A stretch of 64,000 bases of DNA from the NCBI GenBank assembly GCA_943735955.1, contig OX030957.1, positions 3,234,301-3,298,300 on the forward strand, written 5' to 3'. Numbering within the stretch: position 1 is the stretch's first letter; the number at the start of each line of letters is the position of its first letter. The translations under genes and the position numbers were made by a program. Positions 48,017 to 60,432 of this stretch are shown one piece after another. Under the pieces are notes generated by a model that was not told where the DNA came from, ran no database searches, and was given only the letters and a program-made list of their open reading frames with translations. The stretch is from Piscicola geometra (lineage: Eukaryota > Annelida > Clitellata > Hirudinida > Piscicolidae).

Positions 48017-49152
48017 AATCGTTTTGGAATCATTGAGACTTGCTAAAACTATTCAAAATTCAACCTTTTCGGCAAAAATAAAATTCTTTAAATTGTCATT
48101 GTCTTCTGAATAAAAATCATTACACATGTAAATAAAATTATGTAAAAAGAATAAAGATCTGGAGAGTTGAAAAAATAGTTTTAAATCGTTTTAAATAATA
48201 ATTATCAGCACTGGATGCATTCATAGGGATTATGAACCCATTTCTTGAAAAGAAAACTACCAACGGAAAAGTTTTTGGAACGACCTTGGTCATTCACTTT
48301 CATATTTAATTCTTTAAATATTTTTCAATTGTTTTTAAAAAATGAATACAACGTGTTTAATGTGCTAGCGATTGGTGATGGACCTTTCTATAGTCTGTTT
48401 TTTCTGGGAAAGTCACAGAAAAATACGTACTTTGGATTGAAGCTGAACCTGACAAACATCAAGGACATCAAGGCTTTTGATAGTAAAAAGCGTGTTTTTC
48501 TAAAATGTTAACGGAAAACTATTTATAAGAAAATTTTATAAATGTTAAATTAGAAAAAGACTTTTCACATTTGATTTGTCCACTCGACTGAATGACCTTG
48601 AGACTAAAAGATTATTTGGAAACCTAAACTCTGAGCCAGCATTTGCAATTAATTAAAATACAAAAGTTTTTTTTACAAAATATTCGTATCAAAAATATTT
48701 TGAAGCAAATTTTGAAAGGGTTTCCACATATATGCTTTATTTTACGGAGAAATCGTAACAATGTGTCTTTCAAAATTCAAAACTCACAAAGATTTCAAAA
48801 TCTTAATTAAATAATCAAGCCTTCATGTTTATAAATGAATTACGTTGCTAATTTCGTCATAAAAACAATTCCAAAACATTTAGGCAACATCTTTCTTATC
48901 AAAAGCTGAAATGGAACTTTCGAAAAAGGTTTTTGAATATAGTATCGATTTTTTTAGCAGTGACCTAACTTTTGTATTACATAACATTTGTATAAAAGTT
49001 CTTTATGCGTTGGACTAAGATACAGAAGTTTTAAGGCGTCTTATGTGTTTGACGAAATTGAGTTACTCAACAATACTTTTTGGAGACTCCGTTTAAAAGT
49101 TCAAAACATTTGTGAATGTAATAAAAACTCATGAATACCTCCAAACCCTCAG
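48017..49152. other. AT-rich spacer, possible first exon and TATA of the 49-kb gene
   Basis: An AT-biased frame at 48245-48511 starts at TTG and is not supported. TATAAAAG occurs at 48991-48998, upstream of the next basic gene. Two candidate first exons exist, ATG 48908 (MELSKK then a GTTTTT donor) and ATG 49039 (MCLTKLSYS ... then a GTTTAA donor). Neither is decisive. Confidence 0.4.
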
Positions 49153-49347
49153 AACACCGCTGGTCTGTCTCGCAGTCGCTCACGCAAGTGCAAGAGCAAG
49201 ACGAAGAAGAGCAAGGACGGGCCTGGCTCCTTCCAGCACAAGAGCCCCTGCTGCCCGTCGAAGCGCGTCAAAAGCAGACGTTCCAAGAGAAGGAGAGTGG
49301 TCAAGAGGGTCGGTGTGCAGAAGAGAAAGTGTTTCTACTTCATCTGA
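49153..49347 (+). CDS. Lys/Arg/Cys-rich protein, last exon (start unresolved)
   Basis: After acceptor AAACCCTCAG the frame reads NTAGLSRSRSRKCKSKTKKS, then KDGPGSFQHKSPCCPSK, then RVKSRRSKRRRVVKRVGVQK and RKCFYFI before TGA at 49345: 64 residues with four Cys and many Lys/Arg/Ser. Its start resembles the second exon of the 41-kb gene (NPENTEKSACSRERSKGC) and its end (KRKCFYFI) resembles that gene's CKRVRCFVWV, so the two may be paralogues. The ATG at 49131 is in a different frame and would read through an acidic Gln/Glu-rich sequence, so it is rejected. SR/SK dipeptides could be phosphorylated, as in many sperm basic proteins. The initiator exon is not settled. Confidence 0.55.
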   Translation, partial: NTAGLSRSRSRKCKSKTKKSKDGPGSFQHKSPCCPSKRVKSRRSKRRRVVKRVGVQKRKCFYFI

Positions 49348-50112
49348 GCGATTGCCTTGCGACCAACGCCGATGAGAACTCATTGAGATGACAATGCTGT
49401 GCATGGATGTGTGTCCATGGTTTGAACAATTTATTAAAGAACTTGAGTGAAAACAAACGATTGTGTTTTATTTGCGGCAAAATGTGTCTAAAAAGTGGGT
49501 TTTTCAGAAAAATAGAGAACAAAGCTAGTGCGCCTCATGCGCATCCATGGAGTTTTGCATTCTACAAAGCTTGAGATGTCAAAAAAGTACCAGAAATTAC
49601 GCTTTTCAAAAAAAAAAAAACAAAAAAAAACTATATACTTTTAGTTGTTTAACAATAATAATAACTTTCTGTCGCTCATATTGGAAAAGTCTTATTCCCA
49701 TCGATTAATGTTCCGTTTTAGCAAGATTTACGATGAGTTTCAATTTTAATTATAATTAAAAGAAATCTGTTTTATGGTTTTATTTATAAGATAAAAACTT
49801 TTCTTAGCGAATCTCTATATTCTCTCGAAAAAAAGTTTCTTTATTGACATTTTTAGACCATAATAAAGTTGCAAAAATATTTCATATTTTAAAATCATTT
49901 TTCATTAATTATTTGAAAACTTCAATGTTATATATTTTTTAATATTTTAGTTTTCATTAACAACTTCTAAAATTCAGGTTCTAAGAGTACCTGCCACAAT
50001 TACAAATAATAAAACATGGATAGCTAGAACGAGTGATGGTCAGTATAAAATTTTTGGATATTTAATCATAAAAAACCAAACAAAAAAAACTCCCAAAAAT
50101 TCAAAATTGACG
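49348..50112. other. AT-rich spacer
   Basis: No exon was found. An ATTAAA-type poly(A) signal follows the basic gene at about 49431. Confidence 0.45.
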
Positions 50113-50661
50113 TTAATTTCTCACGAATAAAGTAGCTACGATGGCGATGAGGAGAAGCAAGACGAAATTGGGCGTATTGTTCGATGAAGCGTGGTTGCAG
50201 CCATCCCCAGAACAAGTGTAGATGCACGCTCGGTAGATCCTGTCGTGGTCCTTGTAGGAGACGTACTGGCACTGGTTGAACATGTCTCGAGACGTGCAAA
50301 ACCTCGTCGTGCCCACCACGCCTGCGTTGCATTGTTGCGAGCGGAAATAAGTTTAAAAAAACCCCGCTAAAAAATTATTTTTCAACTTTAATTAAATAAT
50401 ATTTTTCAAACATATAATGACAACCGAATTATTTATTTTAAAAAATAAATCTTATTTCTAAAAACAAAATATGAAGATCGAATACTTTTTCTCGCCTGCA
50501 CCTACCTCCCCAAACTCCAGTGGTTTTGATGCAGAACTCGGCTGAGTCTACGGTGCACAGGGTGGGTCTGATGGCGGCCTTGTCATGACTGTCCAGAAAC
50601 TCCTTGCACTCCACGTCAAACCTTGAGTCGCATTGGTAGCAGTACAAGGCACTTGTGATTC
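50113..50661 (-). CDS. Ly6/uPAR-like GPI-anchored protein (signal exon not found)
   Basis: Two exons, 50661-50506 and 50321-50113, joined in phase. The mature part starts ITSALYCYQCDSRFDVECKE and carries about ten Cys in a three-finger Ly6 pattern (YCYQC ... C ... TLC ... EFC ... RFC ... QC ... AC ... TC...GDGCN). It contains the closing CNxxS-like GDGCNHASS and ends in a hydrophobic tail (FVLLLLIAIVATLF) typical of GPI attachment. Such proteins act at the cell surface or help traffic receptors and form septate junctions in invertebrates. An exon with the signal peptide must lie upstream on the minus strand (above 50661) but could not be identified. Confidence 0.8.
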
Positions 50662-51289
50662 CTGAATGAAGGGTTCGTTTACGTATTTATGTTGTTAGTC
50701 AATGGATGTTAAATTGGTTTTAAAGCCATTAATCAATCAACCAATCAAATAAGTTTCTATAGCGCTCTTTCCTCAAATTAATGAAGTTTCAAAAGACTTT
50801 GTTATAAATTAATTGATTATGTCGTATTGAAAATAGATTTCTCTATTTTTTCTAGTTAAAGCTAAAGCATTGGAAATCAATTCTAAAATTTTATTAGAGG
50901 CTGATGATAAAGGTACTATCTACCTAATTTGCCAACATACCTATGAAGAAAAATAGAAGAGATATATTTAGTAAATGTCTAGAATTTTTCGGCATTTCTA
51001 GTAAGGGTTTAAGCCTAGAAAGAAATATGATCAAATGTTAGTTCCATAACTTTAGTACAGGTGTGTAAATATTACTAATGTTAACATGTGTAGAGAAAAT
51101 TTAAACAAATACACATTAATTTTTTTATTGGAGAAAATATTACATTTTAAATTTAACTATACAAATTTTGTAATAAAATAGTTTAAAAAAACTTCTTCCC
51201 TAGCAACCATGTTTCAGTGTTTACTTTTCAAATATTCTCATTTTTAGCCTCCCAATAAGACGAATATAAAAATGCAAAAATAAAATAAA

Positions 51290-52358
51290 ATGGAGACCCT
51301 TTTCACGTTCAATAAGTGTTTAGCGGGTGCATTTTTGCTTTTTATTGCAGTGCTGCTGAACATCGAAGACAACAGCAGTGATGTCAAGCTGGTGGACAAG
51401 CAAGCCAGACTGCCCTCTTCCGAAATCAAAACTTTCCGTTTCATCTCTCAACTTTCTAATCTCAAATACGTTTGTATGATTTTTCTATTAGGCTATCTGA
51501 GAATAAAATAATTTTCCATTTTTATTTTAAGAATGAATTAAATATATTAATTCTGTTACAATAATTTATTTCATGCTGTTCAGTGCACTTATACTTAATC
51601 TATTTAAATATTTAAATTCAATATTTATTCCTACCTAATCAGTGGACTCCCAGTCTGATCTCTTGTGAGCCTCAAGACAACAGCCCAGTTGGGATGGGAA
51701 AGTACTACTCCCAAGTTTACCAGTTTCCTATTTATGGTGTCCTGTCTTTTAATTCAATATAGTTTTACTTTTACATATGGTGCCCTGTATTTTAATTTAA
51801 TGGAGTTTTTTCTTTTTCTTATGGTGTCTTTTCTCAAAGCAACCCTGCACTAAACATCAGGTCAAGTAACAGTGAACTGCATGATAATGGCCTTTGAATC
51901 TTCAAAGTTTGTCAGTTACCTCTGCAACGACTGGCTGAACACCAGAGTGGAAATGAGTGTGGAGAGTTCTTCTGTCGTTCCCTCGCACCCCTCTCTCATC
52001 AGATTCAAGATTTTCTCAAGGAGAAGGTCCTACTTTTTCAAGGTTCAAAAGCTTGGTTTTATCAATTAAGGAATTTATTGAAAAGTGCTATATAAATATA
52101 TTGATTAATTGATTGGTTCTTTAAATTAGAATTTCGATGGACACAATACAAATCCGGAATTAACATGAAATACTTACTTAATACCCAAATATATCTTATT
52201 TATTACAAATACAAAGTTACCATTACCCACCACAGAGTTTGGTGTCTCCAATCCTGGTGATTTACTACGAGGCATGGGCTCGACAGGCGCTCTTCACACT
52301 CAAGTACGCGGTGGATCAAGTCCACTACGAAGGGCCCTCCCAAAAGACTGCACAATGA
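51290..52358 (+). CDS. Unrecognised four-exon protein, 192 aa, N-terminal hydrophobic segment
   Basis: Exons 51290-51469, 51643-51736, 51861-52042 and 52236-52358 join in phase from ATG to TGA. Residues about 10-26 (CLAGAFLLFIAVLLNI) look like a signal anchor or uncleaved signal. The rest includes WTPSLISCEPQDNSPVGMGK, VTVNCMIMAFESSKFVSYLC, a basic patch FSRRRSYFFK and a semi-hydrophobic C-terminal part (LVSPILVIYYEAWARQALF). Four Cys are present. No family was recognised. A TATA-like TATAAAAA lies only 25 bp before the ATG, so the leader would be very short or the box is not used. The multi-exon phase agreement supports a real gene. It lies beside the small basic protein cluster. Confidence 0.6.
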
Positions 52359-52791
52359 TTGGGTGTTTGTCCTTGCAAGAATTCCTAGGATTCAGTGTGT
52401 TTATACGTTGTGTTGTATTAGGATGATGGTGATGATGAGTTTGTCTAATATAGCGCCAAGGGAAGCAACTGAGAGGAGAGGTTAAGTTAAAAGATGACCA
52501 GAAATTTTTTATAATTTGTAATTCAATCAAATTCGATTAAACTCGCAATTAACTTAGTCAACTCGTTTGTAGATGCCGTCAAACACTCGTCTCACAGGAT
52601 CGTCAGCTGGTCTATATTATTCAAATAGTCACGAATCCAAAAGCAACTTCTTTCACCCTAGATTCTGTTCGTTTAGTATTCAAGAATTATGAAATATAAT
52701 TCATCGTTTAAGTCACCATTACTGAACATTCCAGCATCCGTTTAGCACAACCATTCCAAGCAACATCGATCAAACTAGCATTACCTCGTTT

Positions 52792-52842
52792 ACACACACA
52801 CACACACACACATACACACACACACACAAACACACACACAAA
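52792..52842. repeat. (CA)n microsatellite
   Basis: About 50 bp of imperfect CA repeats with ATA and AAA interruptions. Confidence 0.85.
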
Positions 52843-52989
52843 AATTAGCCCCATGGCTCAAATCTCACAAGGAATATGTTATAGCACAGTTATTGATAGC
52901 CCCTTGATCAGTGGTTACGAGTCAACAATGCATGCCTTTTTATGTTTATTGTCACCGCACAAAACTTCCACAACGTTCGATCTCTAGTC

Positions 52990-53100
52990 ACTTTCATGAT
53001 ATTTCATTTCCTTATTGACTAATCAATTTCATGATATTTTCTTTAACTTATTGATTAGTCAATTTCATGATGTTTCCTTTAACTTATTGATGCATTATTG
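52990..53100. repeat. ~43-bp tandem repeat, three copies
   Basis: The phrase TTTCATGATATTT then CTTTAACTTATTGATTAGTC recurs three times with small differences. Confidence 0.7.
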
Positions 53101-53367
53101 AGGATTAATCGACCCATCTTCTTGTTGATCAGGGTTTTATAAGAAACTGCCAGTGGGTTTTCTGTTTACGCTGAAAGATCTAACCTATTGAGGTATAAGA
53201 GAAAATCCAGAAAAATCCCACCCATGTTTTTAATGTTCGAAGATCATAGGAAACAACACAGTTTTGAACCATTTATTTGTATTCAACTCCGAACGTCCCA
53301 AATAGCTTTTTCGATGCTTCTTAAGGCTCAAGATCAAACAATCAATCAATCAGACCATGGAAACTCT

Positions 53368-56300
53368 TCATTCATGCTCCTTCTTCAAGAGACCAACTTT
53401 CTTTCCGATCATCCGACACTTGTCCTTGACTCCCTCTTGCATCAGATTGAAGCACATTGCCAACAAAGAAAGACCAAACGCCAGCCACAAAGTGCACAGA
53501 ACCAGTTTGACGTTGGAGGCCCAAGAGCTCATGTCAGTTCCTGGCACGATGTCGCCAAAGCCGATGGTGCTGAGTGTGATGAAGCAGAAGTAGGAGCTGG
53601 CAATGTAGTCCCAGTCTTCCCAGAGGCGGAAGAGCTCTGCCCCGACAAAGATGTAGCCGACGATGATGATCAGACACACGTAGATCGGCACGGTGACTAT
53701 CTCGTCATGCAACTTGTCATTGTCGTCGTCATCATCGAAGTCGAGCAGGGCTGGGTCCTTGAAGAGGAGGTTCGCTGCCTCTGGGTAGATCTCGTTCTCG
53801 TAGCCTCTGACCACCGCGTCTTCCGACTTCGACAAGTGGTTCTCAAAACTCTTTTTCATCGAGTGCATCATTATGTACGAGAGGGTCGGCGAGATTTTGC
53901 CAGTGTTATCGTTCAAGCGTGTATTTACGTCTAGCAACGATTTCAAGCCTATCACAGATGCTGGTCGTATTTTCAATGAGGCGCTCAGAAAAAGTTTAGA
54001 GTTTTCTTCTTTTATGGAACTTGACTTTTTCAAATCCACGAATGCTTTTCGGATTTTTACGGGTGTCGTATCCATTTCAATACCTGCATTTTTTTTCTCC
54101 GTTCTCAAATCTCTACTTTTTTCCGAATTATTTTTAGACTTTTCAAAAGACGTTTTTGCTCTTTTAAAAGATTTGTTTCTAAATTTATCTTTAAAGAATA
54201 TAGTGTCTTTGGAAACATCTTTCAAACTCGAGTCTGGAGGATCTTTGAAAAGTTTTGACGATGGAGGGGTGGATTGGTGCAAGCTGTGAGACTTCTTGAG
54301 CGTTTTTCTCTTGTTTCTATTGAAAATGCCGTGCGTCGTTTCGACAAACTTTTCCTTGTCACAATGAACCAATGATTCTTTTCTAGATCCTGCTTCCCTA
54401 TTCAATTGAGAAGAGTCTTTTGAATCTATTTCATTGCTATTTTCTTCTATATAAAAGCTGACGGGTTTGATTGCGGTATTATCTACTGCTATGTTTTCTG
54501 GAGCAGTTACAATTCTCTTCATCTGACTTTCCTCACTTCTTTCATCTTTCCCATTTTGAACACCTTGACATACTTTGCCGTTTTTCATGGGAGATTTCTT
54601 TATTCGTCGAATGGAGCAGTTCTGGTTTGTAGTTACATTTTTTTTTATGTATTTGCAGTTGTTTTTCTTATCGTTGAATGAATCATTGTTTTCATTTGAA
54701 GGAATCTTATCACCGTTTCCATTAATCCTGAAGTTAATGTTACTCTGGCTGGATATTTGTTCGTTAGTTTCGTACTCGACATTGCTTTCTCCTGCCTTAC
54801 ACTCGTCCAGCAGACTCTCGTGGTCGTCGCTCAAGATGGCGGTTTCCTCCAGCTCGCTGAAGTACTTTGCCAGTCTCTGCAGCTTCGACAAACGACTGCT
54901 GCTGCTCCTGCTTTGTCTGTGAATGTGTCTTCGTGACCTTGCTGCCTCAGACGTTCTACCTTCACTTTTGTCACTTCTCACATTTCGTCTCTCTCTATTT
55001 CCATTCGAAGTTTCATGATTGCTTTTCATTTTTTGCTCTTTTTGTTGGTTGTTGTGATTTTCATCGGCTTCTGAATTTCTAGTAAAAATAAATTTTGGGT
55101 TTTCAACTTCATCGCCAGGCGGCGTGATCTTCACGGTAAACTCTTCTGATAGGTTTTTCACGCATCTTTTTTCCTTCGTATCCTCACACGTTTTTTGGTT
55201 ATTTTTATTCTCAAAAGAATCGTTAATTTGAATGTTTCTATTTATGTCTTTCGCCTCGCTGCTCAGGTTATTTTTTCCATACCTTTTTCCATCTTTCAAT
55301 TTATTTTCCACCAAATTTTTCTTTGACGAAGGATCTTCTTGAACGGGGTTATTTTCTTTCTCGCTTATTTTTCTTGAAGTAGCAAGTTGTCTTGTTATTG
55401 CATGTGAGTGGTTTTCGTCGCCTTCTTCACAAGCAGTTCCTCCATTATTTCTCTGATTCTTGCCAGACTTTCTTCTGACGTTTCGTGATTGCAGTGTCGA
55501 AGAGTTAGTATTGTAAAGTGCATCATCAGCACGAATGCCATTCAACTTATTATAGACTTTTTCGTTTGCGATGTTTTCGCAGTTCATATTTTTCTTCTCG
55601 TTTTCATATTCATCCGCACAACATCCTCCACCTTTCTCTCCAAAAACACCAAAACTCTCTTCCAACTCCTTTCCACCCTTTTCCATCGGATCTATGTAAG
55701 TCATCATGGTGATTTCCTGCTGGGCGCTCAATATTCGTTGTCGTTTCCTCAGCCTCAATATCTCCTTATCTTTTTTCTGCTTGCACTGCAGGCAACAGCA
55801 CACGCCGCAACAGATTCTCTTGAGCGACTCTCCCAGAAAGTTTCCGATGTTCGAGAGGTAGAGGAAGGTGAGCGGGATGCCGACCAGAGCGTACAACATC
55901 GTCAACATGCGGCCCCAGGAAGTCTTTGGTGCGATGTGGCCGTACCCTGGTGAGGGAGGGTGAAAAGGGTCACTTTTAGGGATTTCACAAAGGTTTTATA
56001 TGTAATAAGAATAAAATATTCATGTATATATTTTTTTCTTGAATAAATATGTCAAATAAATATATGTTATAAATTCATTTAATGAATAATTGCTAGTGAA
56101 GTTGATTGAATCCAGTCTGAGATGCGTGTTTCTGGATAAAAATATTAAGCAAATAGAAAAAGAAACTTTAAATTTTAAAAAAAACTACGTGGAAACTGCT
56201 CGTTAGGCGAATTTGTGGAAAAACAGAAACTCTAAACCTCACAAAAAGTCTGACAGTGAATCATGCTGATGTAAGACAATCGTGAATGGAGATTGAGTGA

Positions 56301-59170
56301 TGCATGCCAACTCTGCAGATGTGGCCCAGGCAACATATTCATTTTAAAACTCTTTTAAAGTTTTATTTACTAATAGATTTTTAAACTGTAATTTTTTGTT
56401 TTGTTTTTAAAACAATAAAAGTGCCGTTTTAAATTTAATTTATAAATAGATTTTTTGAAAGTGTACTTCTTGTCTCGTTTTTCAAACAATAGAAGTGTCA
56501 CTTTTTAATCTCCAGGGAACTTTTTGAAGTCTCATCTTCAAGCACATAGAATCCACGTGACTTTTCCATTTACTTTCAAAAAATGTAAAACGCTTTATTT
56601 ATTTATACTTTTCTTTTTAAACTGTTTTTTATGGGATCCTTTCCACTAGAGAGCTTTCATTTTAAAAGATGTTTTTCTCAAACGAAAATAACTGCCAAAC
56701 AAAACATTTTTTAATATTTTATCTTTTTCTAACACTAAGATAGATCTTCGATTCCTGGCCCACAATTGGTCTGTAAAGTCTCTCTGGAAAGGCTCTAATG
56801 TGAAGTCGTTTGTGGACTGAGTTGTGCTCGCTAACTTGCTCACTCTCAACGCATTGGTATTCTATTAAACTATTTTTTCTCTGTTTCGTGCTTTACAAAG
56901 ACTTAAGTTTCAAGATTACGAATAAAGCCAAGTTTTCATTATCATATTTGTGTTCAGCGGATAAAAATTATTAAAAATTGACCAACTTAATTCGGTCCCT
57001 TTGATGTTGAAAATTTTTGTTTTCCAAGGTTTTTAACCTCTGGCTTCCGATTTCGTAACAACACTAATTGGCAACAACTGTTTCATACATATTTTTCCAA
57101 ATAATATTGGTAATAATAATATTGGTGGTTTTTTCATTTTCCACTAAATAATGAAATGTTAAGAATAAATTTTTCCGTTAGGTCCTAAGTTTTACGAGAT
57201 TTCAAAACTACTATGAATGGCGAAAAGACGCAAAAATCTTTATTTTGTAAATCTTTGTGGTCATGGTGAGGTTTAGATAGGTTTTTAGGCTTCTTTTTTC
57301 AGTGATTTTGTTATGCAAAAAGGTATTGGTTTCAACTGAATGAGTTTTTCATTGAAAACTTATCCTTTGTAAAGAAAATATTTAAAAAAAAAAACAATAT
57401 TTTCAATTTTTTGTTGAAATTTCTCGTTTTTGAATAAATTATTTAAAAAAAAAAATATTTTCAATGATCAATATTCATTTTAAACTTTTCATACTTTTCA
57501 AGTTTTATTTATCGGAAATTTTTATTCATTAATTAAGCGGAAATCTCTACAAAGTCCACGGCTTGTTTGAAGTCTGGTTAGGAGGTTCCCATCATGGGTA
57601 AACTCATTGATCTGAGACTTGTGCCATAAAAACTATTCTTTCCTATGTGTTTAAATCTTTAAAACAGACTCACTACTAGTTTCCATAGTGAAGTGTTATT
57701 GTCAAAATAAACTAAATGCTGTACTTAATTAAAGCCGTTTTATACCTTTAAATAAAAACTAGGATAGGCACTCACTTTCAGCCAAGTTTTATTATAGTGA
57801 TAAAACTTCGAAACATCATAGTTTCAAAAAAACTAATTATTGTTTAAGTTCAATTGATATTGCCTTTTTATTTAGGTTTAGTTCAGAAAGTTAAACCACC
57901 GCAGGTCTTTTGACCTTTTTAATGACTGGCACACCTCTGCACCGAGAAAATAGAATGGCTTTCAATTAAAAACGATAGCAACTGTTGCCAAAGGGAGTAA
58001 CTCACTGGCAGTGATCTTAAAGCAATCAGAGCTGAATGGAGGTAAACAGTGCTGATGAAAGATAATGAGATTGGTGCAGTTCAGACTTCAAAAAGATTTT
58101 TTCCAATAAGTAAAAATTCTTTTCAAGAACGTTCTCAATGCCCTAAAGATTGGTGAACATAAAAAATCTTGTTTAAAATTGATAATAATAATCTGGAAGA
58201 AGATTGCAAACCGATGGTAGTGATGACGGTGACGGCGTAGAGAAGGGCGCCCGGGAAGGACCACTGCAGCAAAGATGAATCCCCTAGACCATCCTTGCCG
58301 TCCCATCCTCCAGACTTCACTGCTTCGGTCACGTTGCCTTGGAAATCCGAGGAGATCTTTTTGAAGAACTCTTTGCTTCCGCTCTCTACTCTGACAAAAC
58401 TCTCATCTAGTTCGACTTGTAAACTTTCGGCTATTTCTGTATTGTTAAGAAACTCTCTGGAATAATTGTGGAGTTTTTGATGAAGAAATTCGAGCGATGC
58501 GTTTATGAAGATGTCTTTATATTCAGAAAAACGCGCCTTGTCCTGGAGTTCATTCGGCTGCTCAATCGCCTTTGGGAGAGGTTCAAAAATGCAGTTGTTT
58601 TATAAAGTTTAATAAGTTCAGAGATATTTCAAATAATAATTTTATTCTTCTATTCGTTAACCTCATCCATTAAATGAGTCAATATATATCTCGATTTGTT
58701 TAAATTGCTGAACAAAAAATTTGTTTTATCGCAAAAATAAAAAACAAAAAAACACTGATTTCAAGCGTTAAAAAGTTACATGCTAATCTGACCCTGAAAG
58801 CTAAATAAACTCCTAAAAGTATTATTTAGTATTTATTTAGAACAAAAGACGACTAATGCCAAAGTAGCAACGGCATGGATCTCACCTGGAACATGAGGCC
58901 TCCCAGGATGGAGTAAACCACCACCATTCCAGCCAGGCCGATGTGAGAAAACAGGAAAGCGACGAACTTCTTCAAACAACCGATCACTTTCTGCTTGCGT
59001 CTGATGCGCTTCTCCTGGCGCAGCTCCTCAGCGAACTTGACCGGGTCCCACTTGAACATTCCCGGCAGTGGAGGGTGGCCCAGTCCGCTAAAGACCGTGG
59101 CCGCCAAGCTGCTCGCCATGCCCAGTGATTTGAGACCGGCTAGTGGGGATTTCCCAGTTTCAGCAGTCAT
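53368..59170 (-). CDS. Two-pore-domain (K2P) potassium channel with giant M2-M3 loop
   Basis: Three coding exons, 59170-58886, 58569-58212 and 55946-53368, join in phase to give 1,073 residues. The 5' end follows an acceptor, so a 5' UTR intron is likely. M1 is at about residues 70-94 (GLAGMVVVYSILGGLMF). It is followed by AIEQPNE and a long extracellular cap region with N-glycosylation sites. Pore 1 is VITTIGYGH, formed across the exon 2-3 junction. M2 is LTMLYALVGIPLTFLYL. An intracellular loop of about 700 residues follows (about 260-963), rich in Lys/Glu/Asn/Ser. M3 is VPIYVCLIIIVGYIF, pore 2 is LSTIGFGDIVPG and M4 is KLVLCTLWLAFGLSLLAM. The C-tail is only about 25 residues. K2P channels carry background K+ current. 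The long M2-M3 loop with a short tail is the TRESK (KCNK18) plan, here far larger. Orthology is not claimed. Confidence 0.92.
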
Positions 59171-60394
59171 TCTGTGAAAGTTTATCTGTTGGTTAGTGGA
59201 ATAGGGGCATGGTGGTTTCATTAGAAGAGTTTACTGAACAAAATATAACCATAATTGCATGAAAGTATCGCTTAATCGACGCTGAAAATACTCAACGTGC
59301 GCTTATAAAAGGGATGCAAGAGATTGGAGGTTTTGAGGGGAATGCATAGACTGCTTTGAAGAAAACTCCTCCTAACAAGGGGGCGTTAAAAAGTAGGAAC
59401 GAAAACAGGCATTGTTGCTGAAGGCAATTAGAGACAGACTGATTGATGAAAGTGAAGACGGATTTCTGAATGGAAGAGGTGAGTGATGCCTGAACGAGAA
59501 AGAAAAAGATTTCTATTAACAGTGATAAATCAATTAATTTTGAAAAGGATAATTTAGATGTAGGCGAATGCTTTGACGATAAACCACCAAGCATGCGTGC
59601 CAGATCTCTGAAGGAATACATCGTTTTTGAATTATGCTTGAAACTAATGATCAAGTTTTTAAAACTTCTCGAAGCAGTGAAATTTGGCTTATGAGCCACA
59701 AGAAATTTCTCTGGGTGAGAAAATATAAAAGATTATGACTGGCTTTGTTAAATATTCGATTTGTATTGAAATGAAATACAAATGTAAATGAAAGAGAATC
59801 AGAAAAATATGCGTAAGTATTGGTGTAGGCCCCAGGCACTCGAGACTATCAAGTGCTTCAAAACATCCAGCACACACAACAATATTGCTGACTCACAATT
59901 ATTTTCCACTTTGAAAAGCCGATGTTTTCAAGATTTAGTGGGCGTATGTTTAAATCAGGCGTTGTTGATTTGATCAGTGACCTTCAGGCAGCCTTCAGAT
60001 GTTTAATGCATAAAAAATTTCTTGAAATCTTTATTTGCAAGAAGGAATGAAAAGCTAGTGAACTGGTCTCCATTTTTGTTTGCCTGTGACGCAAAATATG
60101 TCGATTTAATCGACTCGAAGAGTATTTATAGGAGTGCCTCAGAAGTGACGTGAGTTACAGGCAGTGAGATGACTCATTTGGCAAGATGATAAGACGATTT
60201 GAAGGTGAATAAAATAGAAGTTGTATTTAGTGATGGAGCATCTATCAGACAACTCTTAATGCCATTATCGTTCCACTAAAAATGCATTTGTTAATTTTTT
60301 CCTATTTTTATTATTATATTTATTAATAATATTATTATTCTTATCACGATCATCACATTTATTTTTAGTTTTCCTATAACGATTCGGAGAAAAG

Positions 60395-60432
60395 GTGCTC
60401 GAAGCTCGTTCGGATTTACGCTGTTTCAATTT
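60395..60432 (+). repeat. SINE 3'-tail fragment
   Basis: GCTCGAAGCTCGTTCGGATT + TACGCTG, followed by a T-rich tail, matches the 3' domain shared by the copies at 28568, 45185 and 61170. Confidence 0.45.

Larger units (their letters stand above)
52359..53367. other. Convergent intergenic region with repeats
   Basis: The 3' ends of the orphan gene (plus) and the K2P gene (minus) face here. It holds a CA-rich microsatellite at about 52792-52842 and a threefold ~43-bp tandem repeat at about 52990-53100. No exon was found. Confidence 0.5.

Noticed and set aside
48245..48511. 88-codon plus-strand frame with hydrophobic residues
   Set aside because: It begins at TTG, has AT-driven Phe/Leu/Asn/Lys composition and no recognisable domain or splice partner.
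49131..49391. Acidic frame starting at the in-context ATG 49131
   Set aside because: It overlaps the Lys/Arg/Cys-rich frame out of phase. The latter ends neatly, shares start and end features with the 41-kb gene and has a good acceptor.
53188..53934. 248-codon plus-strand frame
   Set aside because: It is antisense to the second pore half of the K2P channel, whose membrane segments and selectivity filter are certain.
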